From positions 1-64,000 of the forward strand of contig NZ_BJWF01000008.1 in assembly GCF_007990225.1 (NCBI RefSeq): 64,000 bases of DNA. The letters are read 5' to 3'. Position 1 is the stretch's first letter, and each line of letters begins with the position of its first letter. Of this stretch, positions 20,609 through 29,639 are shown one piece after another. The stretch comes from Enterococcus villorum (GTDB lineage Bacteria; Bacillota; Bacilli; Lactobacillales; Enterococcaceae). The notes below the pieces were generated by a model, which saw nothing but the letters and a program-made list of their open reading frames with translations, had not been told where the DNA came from and ran no database searches. Position numbers and translations under genes: made by a program.

Positions 20609-22543
20609 TTATCGACTATAATTTTGAACTTCTGATACAATTGCATCAACAAAAATATTTAAATCTTCCACTGCTGTTTCTTTGCTACCGTATCTGCGGA
20701 TATTGACCGTTGCATCGTCTACCTCTTTATCCCCAACCACTAATTGATAAGGAATTTTTTGTGTTTGAGAGGCACGAATTTTATAACCCATTTTTTCATT
20801 ACGATCATCTACTTCTACACGTAAACCTTTCATTTGTAAACGTTCTTTAATTTCATAAGCGTAATCGCTATGGGCATCAACAGAAACAGGAATGATCGTA
20901 GCCTGGATCGGTGCTAACCAAGTTGGGAATGCACCTTTGTAAACTTCTGTTAAGTAAGCAACAAACCGTTCCATTGTTGATACAATTCCTCGGTGGATAA
21001 CGACAGGCCGATGAGTATTTTCGCCATCTTCTCCTACATATGTTAAATCAAAACGTTCTGGTAGTAAGAAGTCTAATTGAATAGTTGACAAAGTTTCTTC
21101 TGTTCCAAGAGCTGTCTTTACTTGTACGTCTAGTTTTGGACCGTAAAACGCTGCTTCTCCTTCTGCTTCGAAGTACTCAAGTTCTAATTCATCCATTGCT
21201 GCTTTAAGCATTACTTGTGCTTTTTCCCACATCGCATCATCGTCAAAATATTTATCGGTATTATTCGGGTCGCGATAGCTTAAACGGAAACGATAGTCTG
21301 TAATATTAAAGTCTGCGTAAACTGCCACCATTAGTTCAAGCGTACGTTTGAACTCATCTTTAATCTGATCAGGACGTACAAAAGTATGACCATCATTCAA
21401 TGTCATTTCACGTACACGTTGTAATCCAGACAATGCGCCTGATTTTTCGTAACGGTGCATCATCCCAAGTTCTGCAATTCGAATCGGTAATTCACGATAA
21501 GAATGGATCGCATTTTTATAAACCATCATATGGTGTGGGCAATTCATTGGACGAAGAACTAACATTTCGCCATCTCCCATATCCATAGGAGGGAACATAT
21601 CCTCTTGATAGTGATCCCAGTGTCCAGAAGTTTTATATAATTCTACATCTCCCATAATCGGTGTGTAGACGTGTTGATACCCTAAGCTAATTTCTTTATC
21701 AACGATATAGCGTTCAATTGTTCGACGAATCGTTGCACCTTTAGGCAACCAGAAAGGCAAGCCAGAACCAACTTGCGGAGACACCATGAATAGTTCAAGT
21801 TCTTTACCTAGTTTGCGATGGTCTCTTTCTTTTGCTTCTTCACGTAGACGGATAAATTCTTTCAACTCTTTTTTATCAAAAAATGCAGTACCATAAACAC
21901 GTTGCATCATTCGATTATTGGAGTTACCGCGCCAGTATGCACCAGCTACTGACAATAACTTAAAGATTTGAATACGTCCAGTAGAAGGGACATGCGGTCC
22001 ACGGCATAAATCAATAAATTCACCTTGTTGGTAGGCAGTAATGACTTCATCTTCTGGTAACTCACTAATTAACTCTACTTTATAAGGATCTTCGGCAAAA
22101 ATTTCTAGCGCTTCTTGCTTAGAAAGCACGCGTCGTTCAATAGGTAGGTTTTCTTTCACGATCTTCATCATCTCTGCTTCAATTGCAGGCAAGTCTTCTG
22201 CGCTAACTTGATTTTCTCCATTATCGGTATCGTAATAAAAACCTGAGTCAATGGCAGGTCCTACCCCAAAATGAATAGATGGGTATAAACGACGCATTGC
22301 TTGAGCCATCAAATGAGCTGCAGAATGGCGTACTAAAAATAAAGCATCTTCATGATCAGGGGTCACGATTTCAAGTGTGGCATCTTCTTCGATTCCACGG
22401 TTCAAGTCAATTAGCTGTCCGTTAATTTTACCTGCTAAAGCTTTTTTTGCTAAACTTTTCGAAATACTCTCGGCAATTTCAGCGGTTGTGCTGCCAGCCT
22501 CAAATTCTTTGATTGCACCATCTGGGAAAGTAATTTTTATCAT
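20609..22543 (-). CDS. thrS: Threonine-tRNA ligase
   Basis: This 644-residue enzyme charges tRNA-Thr in the cytoplasm. Domains in order are a TGS domain (1-62, [11 protein letters not shown]), an editing domain with [16 protein letters not shown] near 73, the class II catalytic core, and an anticodon-binding domain (about 540-644). The core has motif 2 around [17 protein letters not shown] and motif 3 in [14 protein letters not shown]. The zinc ligands fit the Cys in RPMNCPHH and later histidines. It is controlled by the T-box leader directly upstream and is a single-gene unit ending in its own terminator. Confidence 0.97.
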   Translation of the reverse strand: MIKITFPDGAIKEFEAGSTTAEIAESISKSLAKKALAGKINGQLIDLNRGIEEDATLEIVTPDHEDALFLVRHSAAHLMAQAMRRLYPSIHFGVGPAIDSGFYYDTDNGENQVSAEDLPAIEAEMMKIVKENLPIERRVLSKQEALEIFAEDPYKVELISELPEDEVITAYQQGEFIDLCRGPHVPSTGRIQIFKLLSVAGAYWRGNSNNRMMQRVYGTAFFDKKELKEFIRLREEAKERDHRKLGKELELFMVSPQVGSGLPFWLPKGATIRRTIERYIVDKEISLGYQHVYTPIMGDVELYKTSGHWDHYQEDMFPPMDMGDGEMLVLRPMNCPHHMMVYKNAIHSYRELPIRIAELGMMHRYEKSGALSGLQRVREMTLNDGHTFVRPDQIKDEFKRTLELMVAVYADFNITDYRFRLSYRDPNNTDKYFDDDAMWEKAQVMLKAAMDELELEYFEAEGEAAFYGPKLDVQVKTALGTEETLSTIQLDFLLPERFDLTYVGEDGENTHRPVVIHRGIVSTMERFVAYLTEVYKGAFPTWLAPIQATIIPVSVDAHSDYAYEIKERLQMKGLRVEVDDRNEKMGYKIRASQTQKIPYQLVVGDKEVDDATVNIRRYGSKETAVEDLNIFVDAIVSEVQNYSR

Positions 22544-22591
22544 AATCAGTATCCTCCTTTTTCTTTTTTGATTGAATGAGCTGACACCAAC

Positions 22592-22822
22592 AAAAAAATC
22601 CTAGCATCTCTATCAAGAGATACTAGGACGAAAGAATCGTGGTTCCACCTAATTTCGAACGTTTACACGTTCCTTGAGCGTTGTAACGGTACGACCGCCT
22701 TTGCTTCAACAAAGGTTTCGAAAGTGGTCATCCTTTGGTTTTCTTCTGGAAAAGTTTCAGCCTAGCTTTTCCTCTCTGAACGAAGACTCTCAAATTCAGT
22801 TGTCTTTCTCATCAATCAACTA
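22592..22822 (-). promoter_or_regulatory. T-box riboswitch leader of thrS
   Basis: Read on the minus strand, the leader has a stem I with the AGAGAG-type bulge (near 22765-22770). A candidate ACC threonine specifier lies in GATGACCAC (near 22723-22731). The T-box core GGTGGAACCACG is the complement of 22638-22649. A terminator stem CCTAGTATCTCT/AGAGATGCTAGG (22600-22627) ends in seven U. Uncharged tRNA-Thr is expected to favour the antiterminator. A second ACC occurs slightly upstream in AACCAAAG, so the specifier is not certain. Confidence 0.92.
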
Positions 22823-22871
22823 TATTTTTATTTAACCACTAATGAAAAGAAAAATCAAGTGTAGAAAAAAC

Positions 22872-23051
22872 TTATTTTTTCCATTCACCATTTACTCCGT
22901 AAGTCCCTTTTTTCATTTCATTGATAATGACATGAATATGTTCTTTGGGTGCTTGTGTATTCTTATGAACAGCTTCAGTAATATCTTTCATCATATTTTC
23001 TAATTGTTCAGGGCTACGTCCTTCGACTAATTCTACATGTACAAATGGCAT
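22872..23051 (-). CDS. 4-oxalocrotonate tautomerase family protein
   Basis: This 59-residue protein begins Met-Pro. Once the methionine is removed, Pro1 is the catalytic base of the tautomerase superfamily. [15 protein letters not shown] and the later [15 protein letters not shown] fit the small hexameric 4-OT type. The start at 23051 puts the proline in place; the longer frame to 23087 would bury it. In Firmicutes these small copies usually have no assigned pathway, and none is evident here. Confidence 0.85.
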   Translation of the reverse strand: MPFVHVELVEGRSPEQLENMMKDITEAVHKNTQAPKEHIHVIINEMKKGTYGVNGEWKK

Positions 23052-23142
23052 GGTCTCGTCTCCTTTTTTATCGCTTATAAAAAACATGCTTTATATCTTT
23101 GATCATACCGCAAAAAAGGAAAAGAGAAAAGAAGTTTTCTTA

Positions 23143-24939
23143 TTATCCACGTGTATGCTCATTTTTTGCTCTGAGTGCACTTAAAATCGAAACGGTATCA
23201 ACCACTTCTTGAAGGATGGCACCAAAAAGAGCAGGAATGGCACCAGTACTTGCTACCAACATTAAAAACACACAGATAAAAATGCCGATCAAGACGGATT
23301 GTTTAGCTACTTTCATCGTATCTCTAGAAACAATGATCGCAGTCGTAACTTTCGTTAGGTCATCTTTTAATATCACGGCATCAGCACTTTCACTAGCTGC
23401 TGTAGACCCATGGGCGCCCATAGCAATGCCGACATCTGCAATAGCCAGAGCTGGTGCATCATTGACTCCATCTCCTACCATTGTAACCGGACGATTATTC
23501 TTTGGAATATTTTCAAGAATGTCTAGCTTATCTTGCGGCAAACACCGTGCATGAACAGAAGTTAATCCCACTTCATTTGCGATTGATTCAGCAATTGATT
23601 CTGAGTCTCCAGTAATCATCATTAAATCAGATACCCCATTTTTTTTCAATTGCTGAATTGTTTCTTTCGCCTCAGGACGGAGAGTATCTGAAAATAAAAT
23701 TGTACCAGAAAAATGATCATCCATTGCGATATAAATGGCCGTTTGTGCCGTTTTACTTTCTGTCGCACCAACGAAGGAAGCTCTTCCTACTTTAATACAA
23801 TGACCATTTACTTGAGCTTTTATTCCTTGACCAGTTATTTCTTTCAACTCAGTTACTGGGAGTAATTTTTCTTTGTCCACCTCTTTTAACAACGATCGAG
23901 CCAAAATATGACTTGATTCTTGTTCTGCACTTGCGGCATAGAGTAACAAATTTTCTTCCGTCATTTCTCCTTCTGGATGAATACTTGTTACTTCAAGAAC
24001 GCCTCTGGTGATTGTGCCGGTTTTATCAAAAGCTACTGTCTTTGTCCGAGCTAATTTTTCAAGAGCTGTCCCCGTTTTTATTACGATACCATTTTTACTT
24101 GAACGGCTCATGCCTGCGACTAATGCAATAGGTGCAGCTAAAATCAAAGGACAAGGAGAAGCAACAACGAGTACTTCTGCAAAGCGCACAGGATCTTTCG
24201 TGAACCACCACGAAATGCCCCCAATCAAGTAGGCAATCAATGTGAATGGTACTGCATAACGATCAGCTAATCGAACGAAATGGGCGGGTTTTTCTTTTGA
24301 TTCTTCGACTAATTTTATAATCAATTGATACTGGCTATCAGCTGCTCTTTTTTCAACAACCATTTGAATCGAAGCCTCTCCATTTATCGAACCAGACATT
24401 AACTCATCTCCTGGCTTTTTTAAAATGAGCGTTGATTCACCCGTTAAGGAAGATTCATCAAATTGAGATTCTCCTTTGATCATTTTCCCATCCACTGGAA
24501 CTAATTCCCCTGGTTTGACAACAAGAAGATCGTTGATTTCAACCTCGTCAACTGCAATATCTTTGAGCCGATCATTTTCTAATTTATGTGCTGTACGGGG
24601 AGTATTATCTAGTAAAGATTGTAACTCTCGACTTGCTCTTTTATTCGCATAGTCTTCTAAACTATCGCCACCGGTTAACATGATTAAAATCATCAAACTA
24701 GCCCAATATTCTTTAACCGCAAGCGTCGCAATAATGGCAGTAATCGCTAAGATATCAACACCATATTTTCCAGAACGCAACGTTTTGATCATCTCAATGA
24801 ACATAAAGAAAGCCAAAATCCCACCTGTCACAGCAATAATAATAAAGGCAAATGTGGGTTCATTGAAAATAAATTCACTGATTAACGCAACAATTCCTAT
24901 AATAACTGTCACTGTAAATTTTTTTAAATGTGTCATCAT
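23143..24939 (-). CDS. P1B-type heavy-metal-transporting ATPase
   Basis: This 598-residue membrane pump has about six to eight helices. It shows the TGES loop (LTGESTL), the phosphorylation motif AFDKTGTITRG, and the hinge MVGDGVNDAPALAIAD. The metal-binding helix carries SPCPL in place of the copper-type CPC/CPH. There is no N- or C-terminal metal-binding domain. The usual SEHPLA nucleotide motif reads SSHILA, and the last helix ends QEVVDTVSILSALRA. These point to a less-studied P1B subgroup; the metal (Zn, Cd, Co or other) cannot be read out. The start is ATG behind GGAG. Confidence 0.85.
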   Translation of the reverse strand: MMTHLKKFTVTVIIGIVALISEFIFNEPTFAFIIIAVTGGILAFFMFIEMIKTLRSGKYGVDILAITAIIATLAVKEYWASLMILIMLTGGDSLEDYANKRASRELQSLLDNTPRTAHKLENDRLKDIAVDEVEINDLLVVKPGELVPVDGKMIKGESQFDESSLTGESTLILKKPGDELMSGSINGEASIQMVVEKRAADSQYQLIIKLVEESKEKPAHFVRLADRYAVPFTLIAYLIGGISWWFTKDPVRFAEVLVVASPCPLILAAPIALVAGMSRSSKNGIVIKTGTALEKLARTKTVAFDKTGTITRGVLEVTSIHPEGEMTEENLLLYAASAEQESSHILARSLLKEVDKEKLLPVTELKEITGQGIKAQVNGHCIKVGRASFVGATESKTAQTAIYIAMDDHFSGTILFSDTLRPEAKETIQQLKKNGVSDLMMITGDSESIAESIANEVGLTSVHARCLPQDKLDILENIPKNNRPVTMVGDGVNDAPALAIADVGIAMGAHGSTAASESADAVILKDDLTKVTTAIIVSRDTMKVAKQSVLIGIFICVFLMLVASTGAIPALFGAILQEVVDTVSILSALRAKNEHTRG

Positions 24940-25111
24940 GATTCACTCCTCTACAAATTAAGAATACCTACTTGTAACAAGAATGAAAACTATTTACCCT
25001 TAAATGAAAATAGCTCTCACTCTCATCTATTTGCGAGTGAATGGTTGCGAAATGAAAAGCAACCGACTAAATATAATTTGTTTATTCATTCCCACGTTTG
25101 AAGTCACAAAA
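24940..25111. other. Upstream region of the metal ATPase
   Basis: Two short inverted repeats are visible: CACTC with GAGTG at about 25019-25040, and GGTTGC with GCAACC at 25045-25067. They could be regulator sites for the ATPase gene or only weak hairpins. No gene is present in the 24940-25263 gap. Confidence 0.35.
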
Positions 25112-25146
25112 TATAAAACCAGACTCGTTATCAGTCTGGTTTTATA
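25112..25146 (-). terminator. Terminator of the surface-protein operon
   Basis: A 14-bp perfect inverted repeat, TATAAAACCAGACT with AGTCTGGTTTTATA, lies 118 nt past the last gene of the operon. It can work in both directions. Confidence 0.8.
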
Positions 25147-25263
25147 TTTATGTATTCTCTTGTCATTTTGTAAGTAGTATCGGAAACTTACTACAAACTA
25201 AAAATACTCTTTTTCTATCTTCTTGCGACTCGTTCAATAGAGACTGTATTTTTTTCAAAATGA

Positions 25264-25875
25264 TTAGTCCGCTACTCGTTCAAAGTGAAACATCAAATCG
25301 TAAGTTTGGTCGATTCCTTGTTGTGGTACTTGTGTAAAGTCAAAATCTGTTCCTAGTTTTCCAGTTAATTTAAATGTTTTTTCTTCTTGTTTTTCTGTTG
25401 GTTGTCCATTAATAATGCTACCTAGTAATGACATTAATTCTGTACGTGTGTTGATAAATGAATCTTCTGCAGTACGTAAGTTAACCGTTGCATCATCTGA
25501 AACAAGATTCAAAACAGTTCCGCTAAATAAGTTATGTTCTGTTCCACGAGAAGCAAAATTTTCAATTGATACTTTTACACCTTCTGCTGAACGATTTTTA
25601 ATTGTATATGTCGCTGAGTTGACACTGCCCTTACTTGCTTCACTTGCTGCAAATGAAACCGAACTTGGAATATCAACTTTGATCCATTGCTCATCGGGTA
25701 TCTCTGGGTTTTCTTCTTCCCCTTCTTCAGGGTTTTCTGGATCAAATTCTTTGATCGTACCTGTTACTGGAACTGTTGCGCTTTCTTGTCCTTGAATGGT
25801 TTGTGCTCCTGCCAAGACAGATGAGAACATCGTTACTCCTAATACGCTTAAAATTGCTAAAGTCATTTTTTTCAT
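25264..25875 (-). CDS. Secreted protein with WxL-like C-terminal domain
   Basis: This 203-residue exported protein has a signal peptide (about 1-24, ending SVLAGA), a short linker rich in E and P (about 45-62), then a beta-rich domain (62-203). That domain resembles WxL cell-wall-binding domains, with IPSSVSFAASEAS and YTIKNRS strands. But the terminal L-W-x-L strand is replaced by LMFHFERVAD. The same domain type closes the LRR protein of this operon. The ATG overlaps the previous gene by 4 nt (ATGA). It is probably displayed on the cell wall in complex with the LRR protein (inference). Confidence 0.72.
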   Translation of the reverse strand: MKKMTLAILSVLGVTMFSSVLAGAQTIQGQESATVPVTGTIKEFDPENPEEGEEENPEIPDEQWIKVDIPSSVSFAASEASKGSVNSATYTIKNRSAEGVKVSIENFASRGTEHNLFSGTVLNLVSDDATVNLRTAEDSFINTRTELMSLLGSIINGQPTEKQEEKTFKLTGKLGTDFDFTQVPQQGIDQTYDLMFHFERVAD

Positions 25876-26105
25876 TTTCTTCCCTCTTTCTTCTTTTTCT
25901 TCATTAAAATAAATAAAATCATTAAAATACCTAAAAGAACCGGTGTAATCGCCGTATAAGTATTTAATTTAGGTAATAAACTTTGGTTTGTTGTCTGTGC
26001 TCTAGTGATTTTCCCGATCACTTCAACACCCACATTCACTGAATCTGTTTCTTCATAACTAACTAGTTGGTTTAATAAAATGAGGTAATTCTCAGTATTC
26101 ACCAT
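25872..26105 (-). CDS. Small membrane-anchored protein with degenerate sorting signal
   Basis: This 77-residue protein ends in an LPxTG-like tripartite signal: LPKLN at about 43-47, a hydrophobic helix (about 51-68), and a KKKKK tail. The threonine of the sortase motif is replaced by Leu, so sortase cleavage is doubtful. No N-terminal signal peptide is visible. The start at 26105 has GGAGA 8 nt upstream. It lies between two surface-protein genes, overlapping the next by 4 nt. WxL loci commonly carry a small LPxTG protein; this may be a decayed or specialised version. Confidence 0.6.
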   Translation of the reverse strand: MVNTENYLILLNQLVSYEETDSVNVGVEVIGKITRAQTTNQSLLPKLNTYTAITPVLLGILMILFILMKKKKKEGRK

Positions 26106-26107
26106 TT

Positions 26108-26629
26108 TTAGCTCTCCACATAAACATTGACATTCACTGCATTCTCCGAAAGCAATCGCTGACCTGTTTCATCATAAATTTTTACTTGAGCAACTGCTTG
26201 GTGTTTCCCTGCTGGCAATTCATTTTCTAGTTTGCCATATTCAATATATTGTTCTGGTTTCAGATACCCAGAATCATAAAGCAATTTTTTTTCTTCTTTT
26301 GTATAGACAGCGACTTTCATTAAATGTTTATTACTTTTAGGATTAACAATACCAATCAACCCTGGTGTTTTAGCATCTTTGAAATTCCATTCGGTATTTA
26401 GTTCTAAAGAAAACGAAGCACCATCTGCTTCTTTTTGTAATTCTTCTGCTAGTTCTTTCTTTGTTTTATTTTTTTTATATACACCATTTTTGACATCACT
26501 ACCAATTACAATCGTTTGTGTATCACTTGATTGCATATGTTGGATATAAAAGTAAGCACCACATAAAATAAACAAGCCAGATAGAAATAGGACCACGTAT
26601 TGTTTTTTCTTACCCCGTTGTTTCTTCAA
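26108..26629 (-). CDS. Membrane-anchored surface-locus protein
   Basis: This 173-residue protein has a basic N-terminus (KKQRGKKKQ), one membrane helix (about 13-30) and an extracellular part. The latter ends in a beta-sandwich-like stretch with GLIGIVNPKSNKHLMKVAVY and LPAGKHQAVAQVKIYDETG. Similar single-helix proteins accompany surface-protein and pilus loci in Firmicutes, with no assigned function. I use the TTG at 26629, which has GAGGA 5 nt upstream and overlaps the LRR stop by 20 nt. The longer frame to 26701 lies inside the LRR gene. Confidence 0.65.
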   Translation of the reverse strand: MKKQRGKKKQYVVLFLSGLFILCGAYFYIQHMQSSDTQTIVIGSDVKNGVYKKNKTKKELAEELQKEADGASFSLELNTEWNFKDAKTPGLIGIVNPKSNKHLMKVAVYTKEEKKLLYDSGYLKPEQYIEYGKLENELPAGKHQAVAQVKIYDETGQRLLSENAVNVNVYVES

Positions 26630-29549
26630 TCGAATCCTCACTTTCTCTAAAAGTAAATTGGAAAGAATAGGCAAATTGTTTTTCTTCCAATACCTCTGCA
26701 AAATAATTACCTGTTAACGTAAACTGGAACACACTCCCTGTGGCTAATTGCCCCAGATGATTATTTTGACTAGCTAAGTTGAGTTCTTTGTCTGCCATTT
26801 TTGCTTTAAGAGAAATTCCTTCTATCCCTTTTATCACTTCTTCGACTAACGGCAGAGGATTCTCTTTTATTTCTTCCAGTTTTTCAATCGTCACTTCAAT
26901 CGGAAATTCTGAATGGTTTTTAATCTGATACTCTGTTGAATTGATTTTTTCCGCAGACGCATGATTGCCAAATTTCATCTCGATCGGTATTTCTACTTTA
27001 AGTAAATGAGCCACTAATTCTACGGTAAATTCGGCACTGTAATTTGTATCTTCATAATTCTTGTATTGAAAAACCACTTTTTCATTCTTCAAAGAACCAT
27101 CTTCGTTAAATTCTATGTGCCAGATAATTTGATTATTTTCAATTCGAAAATCCACTTCACTCGTTTTTGGCAAATAAGCTTCACTATTCTTATTTTTCAC
27201 TATATTCTCAATGCTAATTTCTTCGCTGGCCTTAATTCTCTGAGAAGTAGAGAAGATTTGATCCGCAAAATTCCACCCACGATCATTCATAAAATCTGGT
27301 GTAGAACCAGCAGGAATATACCTTAAGTCTTCAATGTCTGACAACGCACTTAAATCCGTTAATTGATTGCCACTCAAATCAACATATTCCAAGGGATTAT
27401 TCTTTGCAAATGGAACAAGATTTGGCAAGAAATCATTAGTGATATTTGTTGAATTCAAACTTAAATCAATTCTTTTTAACTTTTTGAGTCGACTGGGTAC
27501 TAAAATATTGAAACTCGTATTTTTCATTTTACGCATTTTTAATACCTCTAATTTCTCTGGTATTTCCGATCCATAAATGGTGTAGTTTGTTTCACTAATG
27601 TCTAAATAGGTTAAATTCACAAAAAGGAACGTAGAACTGAGATAAAGCGTGTTGTGGTTTTTCGATAAATCAAGATGCGTTAACTTATTTAAACTTTGTA
27701 CAAGTGTTCCTGTCAATGTACTACCAATTTCTTGATTAATTAAAACTAGTTTTGTTAAATTGGTTGCATATTGTAAACTTCTAATATCTTTGATTCTTTC
27801 CCCGTCTTCTCCTGCATCATACTCTAATGTCTCTAAGCTACTCATCGCGTAGTCGGTGATTTGCAACGTGTCGTCTATTCCCAACGTTCGGCGAATTTGT
27901 TGCTCAAGTACAGGATCGGTAATCTCGATCTTTTGTCCATATATGTAATCGACCACAAGCGTTTCCCCCTCTGCTAAAACACGAACCTTTTCAGGTGGTT
28001 CACTGATCAGTCCATACCCAGAAATTACAGGAACCGTTGGCAGAGTAAAATCTGTATTAGCTACTCGAATATGTAGAACAGACGGTCTTAATGTCTGGTC
28101 TCTGATATTTTTGTAATTGAGTTGCACATAACTTAGCCCATTATCAATTGCTTGATCCACATAATGAATGACTTCTTCCGATGCTTTTCTTTGAAACGTT
28201 CCAGTGAAAATTTCATGAACAGGCTTTGATTCTTCAAAATATTCATTTCTTGTATTTAACGTTTCACCAACATACCCATACACATCTTTAAGAATTCCAA
28301 AGTCTGTCGTTTTTTCTTCTAATGTTTCCCGATCAATCTCCCTTAAGATGCCTCGTAAAGCTATCTTTTGTAAAAAAGGAGAATTGGGTTTTCTTAATTC
28401 AGATATGTATGACACACTAAATGTCAAACTTGCTAGACCGATACCATTAGCATTAGGTAAATCGGTCACTTCTTGTTTTAATTTTATCTGAAAAACATTA
28501 TCAATATTACTGCCAATTCGGGCTGTTCTATCAGACCCTATGTAGTTGACGTCGCCACCATCTGTTTCTAAACGACTGCCATCATAAGCATAAAATGGCA
28601 TGTCAAAGTCCCACGTTTCACCATCTTCATTGACTTTGATGGCTTCAAGTTCATTAAAGGGATCAAATGATTGATTTTTCATTTGCCTCGTATCAATTCG
28701 CGTACTTATCTGAATCGCTGGTGTAGCAATAATAGGAGTTGAATTGACTGGCACATCATTTATAATATTTTCAGCCATTTTTTTCAATGGTCGAAAATCA
28801 GTGACTTTTGAATTGGGCAGATCAAGTCGGCGTAAATTTTCTAAATTACTTAATGGGGACAAATCATCAATGTCATAATCATTATCATTTGTTGTTCCAA
28901 ATGACAGATAATATAAATTTTCAGCATATTGAAGTCCTTCAAGCGAATCAATGTTTCCAAAAAGCGCACCAGGATGTATAATCCTTGTTACTTTTTTTAA
29001 TTCACCGATAGTAATTTTATCCGTATCAATAAGTGTAACATCATCTTTAATTCCCTTTAACAATGCTTCAGACATCGTAATGACTGTATCGTCTGGGAGA
29101 TCAGCTATTTCTGATGTAGAACTGGTTTGCTCTTCTTCTGGTATTTTTTCGATTTCATTGGTTTCTTCTGTTGGTGTTTCATTTGTATCTTCTTCGATGA
29201 TTTCTATCGTTTCTTCAATAGCATCTGTGCTTTCCTCAATGTATTCATTCTTTTCTTCAATTATAGGGTCCGTGCTTTCCTCGATTTTTTCTTCTTTGAT
29301 GGATGAAGAATTTTCTATAGTTTCGAGTGAATCATTTTCCTCACTTTGAATAGTTTCTTCAGGTATGCTTGATTCGGTTTCTATTGTTTCACTGTCATCG
29401 GTATTTATTTCTATGGCATTCGCTTCTTCTTCCTGTTTTTCTACCAATGTTTGTTCAGATTCTGTTAATTCATTGAATATTTCACTGGCTTGGACGATAG
29501 TTGGCGTAATTAATTGAATACAACAAAGATATAAATAAAATTTTTTCAA
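26610..29549 (-). CDS. Leucine-rich-repeat surface protein with WxL-like C-terminus
   Basis: This exported protein of about 979 residues has a signal peptide (1-22, ending TIVQAS) and an acidic Glu/Thr/Ser-rich stalk with irregular repeats (about 26-153). Next come a short LRR block (about 196-260, NLRRLDLPNSKVTDF), a beta-rich middle, and a second LRR block (about 566-740, LTHLDLSKN, LEYVDLSGNQLTDLS). The C-terminal domain (about 846-979) is related to the whole second half of the 203-residue secreted protein in this operon. No LPxTG signal is present, so wall attachment is probably non-covalent. I chose the TTG at 29549, with AAAGGAAGTGA upstream. It is the first gene of the four-gene operon and resembles enterococcal WxL loci, perhaps an adhesin (inference). 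Confidence 0.75.
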   Translation of the reverse strand: MKKFYLYLCCIQLITPTIVQASEIFNELTESEQTLVEKQEEEANAIEINTDDSETIETESSIPEETIQSEENDSLETIENSSSIKEEKIEESTDPIIEEKNEYIEESTDAIEETIEIIEEDTNETPTEETNEIEKIPEEEQTSSTSEIADLPDDTVITMSEALLKGIKDDVTLIDTDKITIGELKKVTRIIHPGALFGNIDSLEGLQYAENLYYLSFGTTNDNDYDIDDLSPLSNLENLRRLDLPNSKVTDFRPLKKMAENIINDVPVNSTPIIATPAIQISTRIDTRQMKNQSFDPFNELEAIKVNEDGETWDFDMPFYAYDGSRLETDGGDVNYIGSDRTARIGSNIDNVFQIKLKQEVTDLPNANGIGLASLTFSVSYISELRKPNSPFLQKIALRGILREIDRETLEEKTTDFGILKDVYGYVGETLNTRNEYFEESKPVHEIFTGTFQRKASEEVIHYVDQAIDNGLSYVQLNYKNIRDQTLRPSVLHIRVANTDFTLPTVPVISGYGLISEPPEKVRVLAEGETLVVDYIYGQKIEITDPVLEQQIRRTLGIDDTLQITDYAMSSLETLEYDAGEDGERIKDIRSLQYATNLTKLVLINQEIGSTLTGTLVQSLNKLTHLDLSKNHNTLYLSSTFLFVNLTYLDISETNYTIYGSEIPEKLEVLKMRKMKNTSFNILVPSRLKKLKRIDLSLNSTNITNDFLPNLVPFAKNNPLEYVDLSGNQLTDLSALSDIEDLRYIPAGSTPDFMNDRGWNFADQIFSTSQRIKASEEISIENIVKNKNSEAYLPKTSEVDFRIENNQIIWHIEFNEDGSLKNEKVVFQYKNYEDTNYSAEFTVELVAHLLKVEIPIEMKFGNHASAEKINSTEYQIKNHSEFPIEVTIEKLEEIKENPLPLVEEVIKGIEGISLKAKMADKELNLASQNNHLGQLATGSVFQFTLTGNYFAEVLEEKQFAYSFQFTFRESEDSIEETTG

Positions 29550-29591
29550 GCAGTCACTTCCTTTCTTGCTTTCATTGATCCATTTGATTGC

Positions 29592-29639
29592 TAAAAAAAA
29601 CCAAAAAATGAAGTGGCTTGATACGGGGATCAAGTCACT
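29592..29639 (-). terminator. Terminator-like hairpin in the leader of the LRR operon
   Basis: The stem AGTGGCTTGAT (29612-29622) pairs with ATCAAGTCACT (29629-29639) with one mismatch. On the minus strand it is followed by two U-rich runs. It lies about 60 nt before the LRR start. It is either an attenuator of the operon or the terminator of a lost upstream gene. Confidence 0.6.

Noticed and set aside
28951-29349. 132-residue plus-strand frame rich in Ser and Ile
   Set aside because: It is the antisense of the Glu/Thr-rich stalk of the LRR protein; its composition is explained by that.
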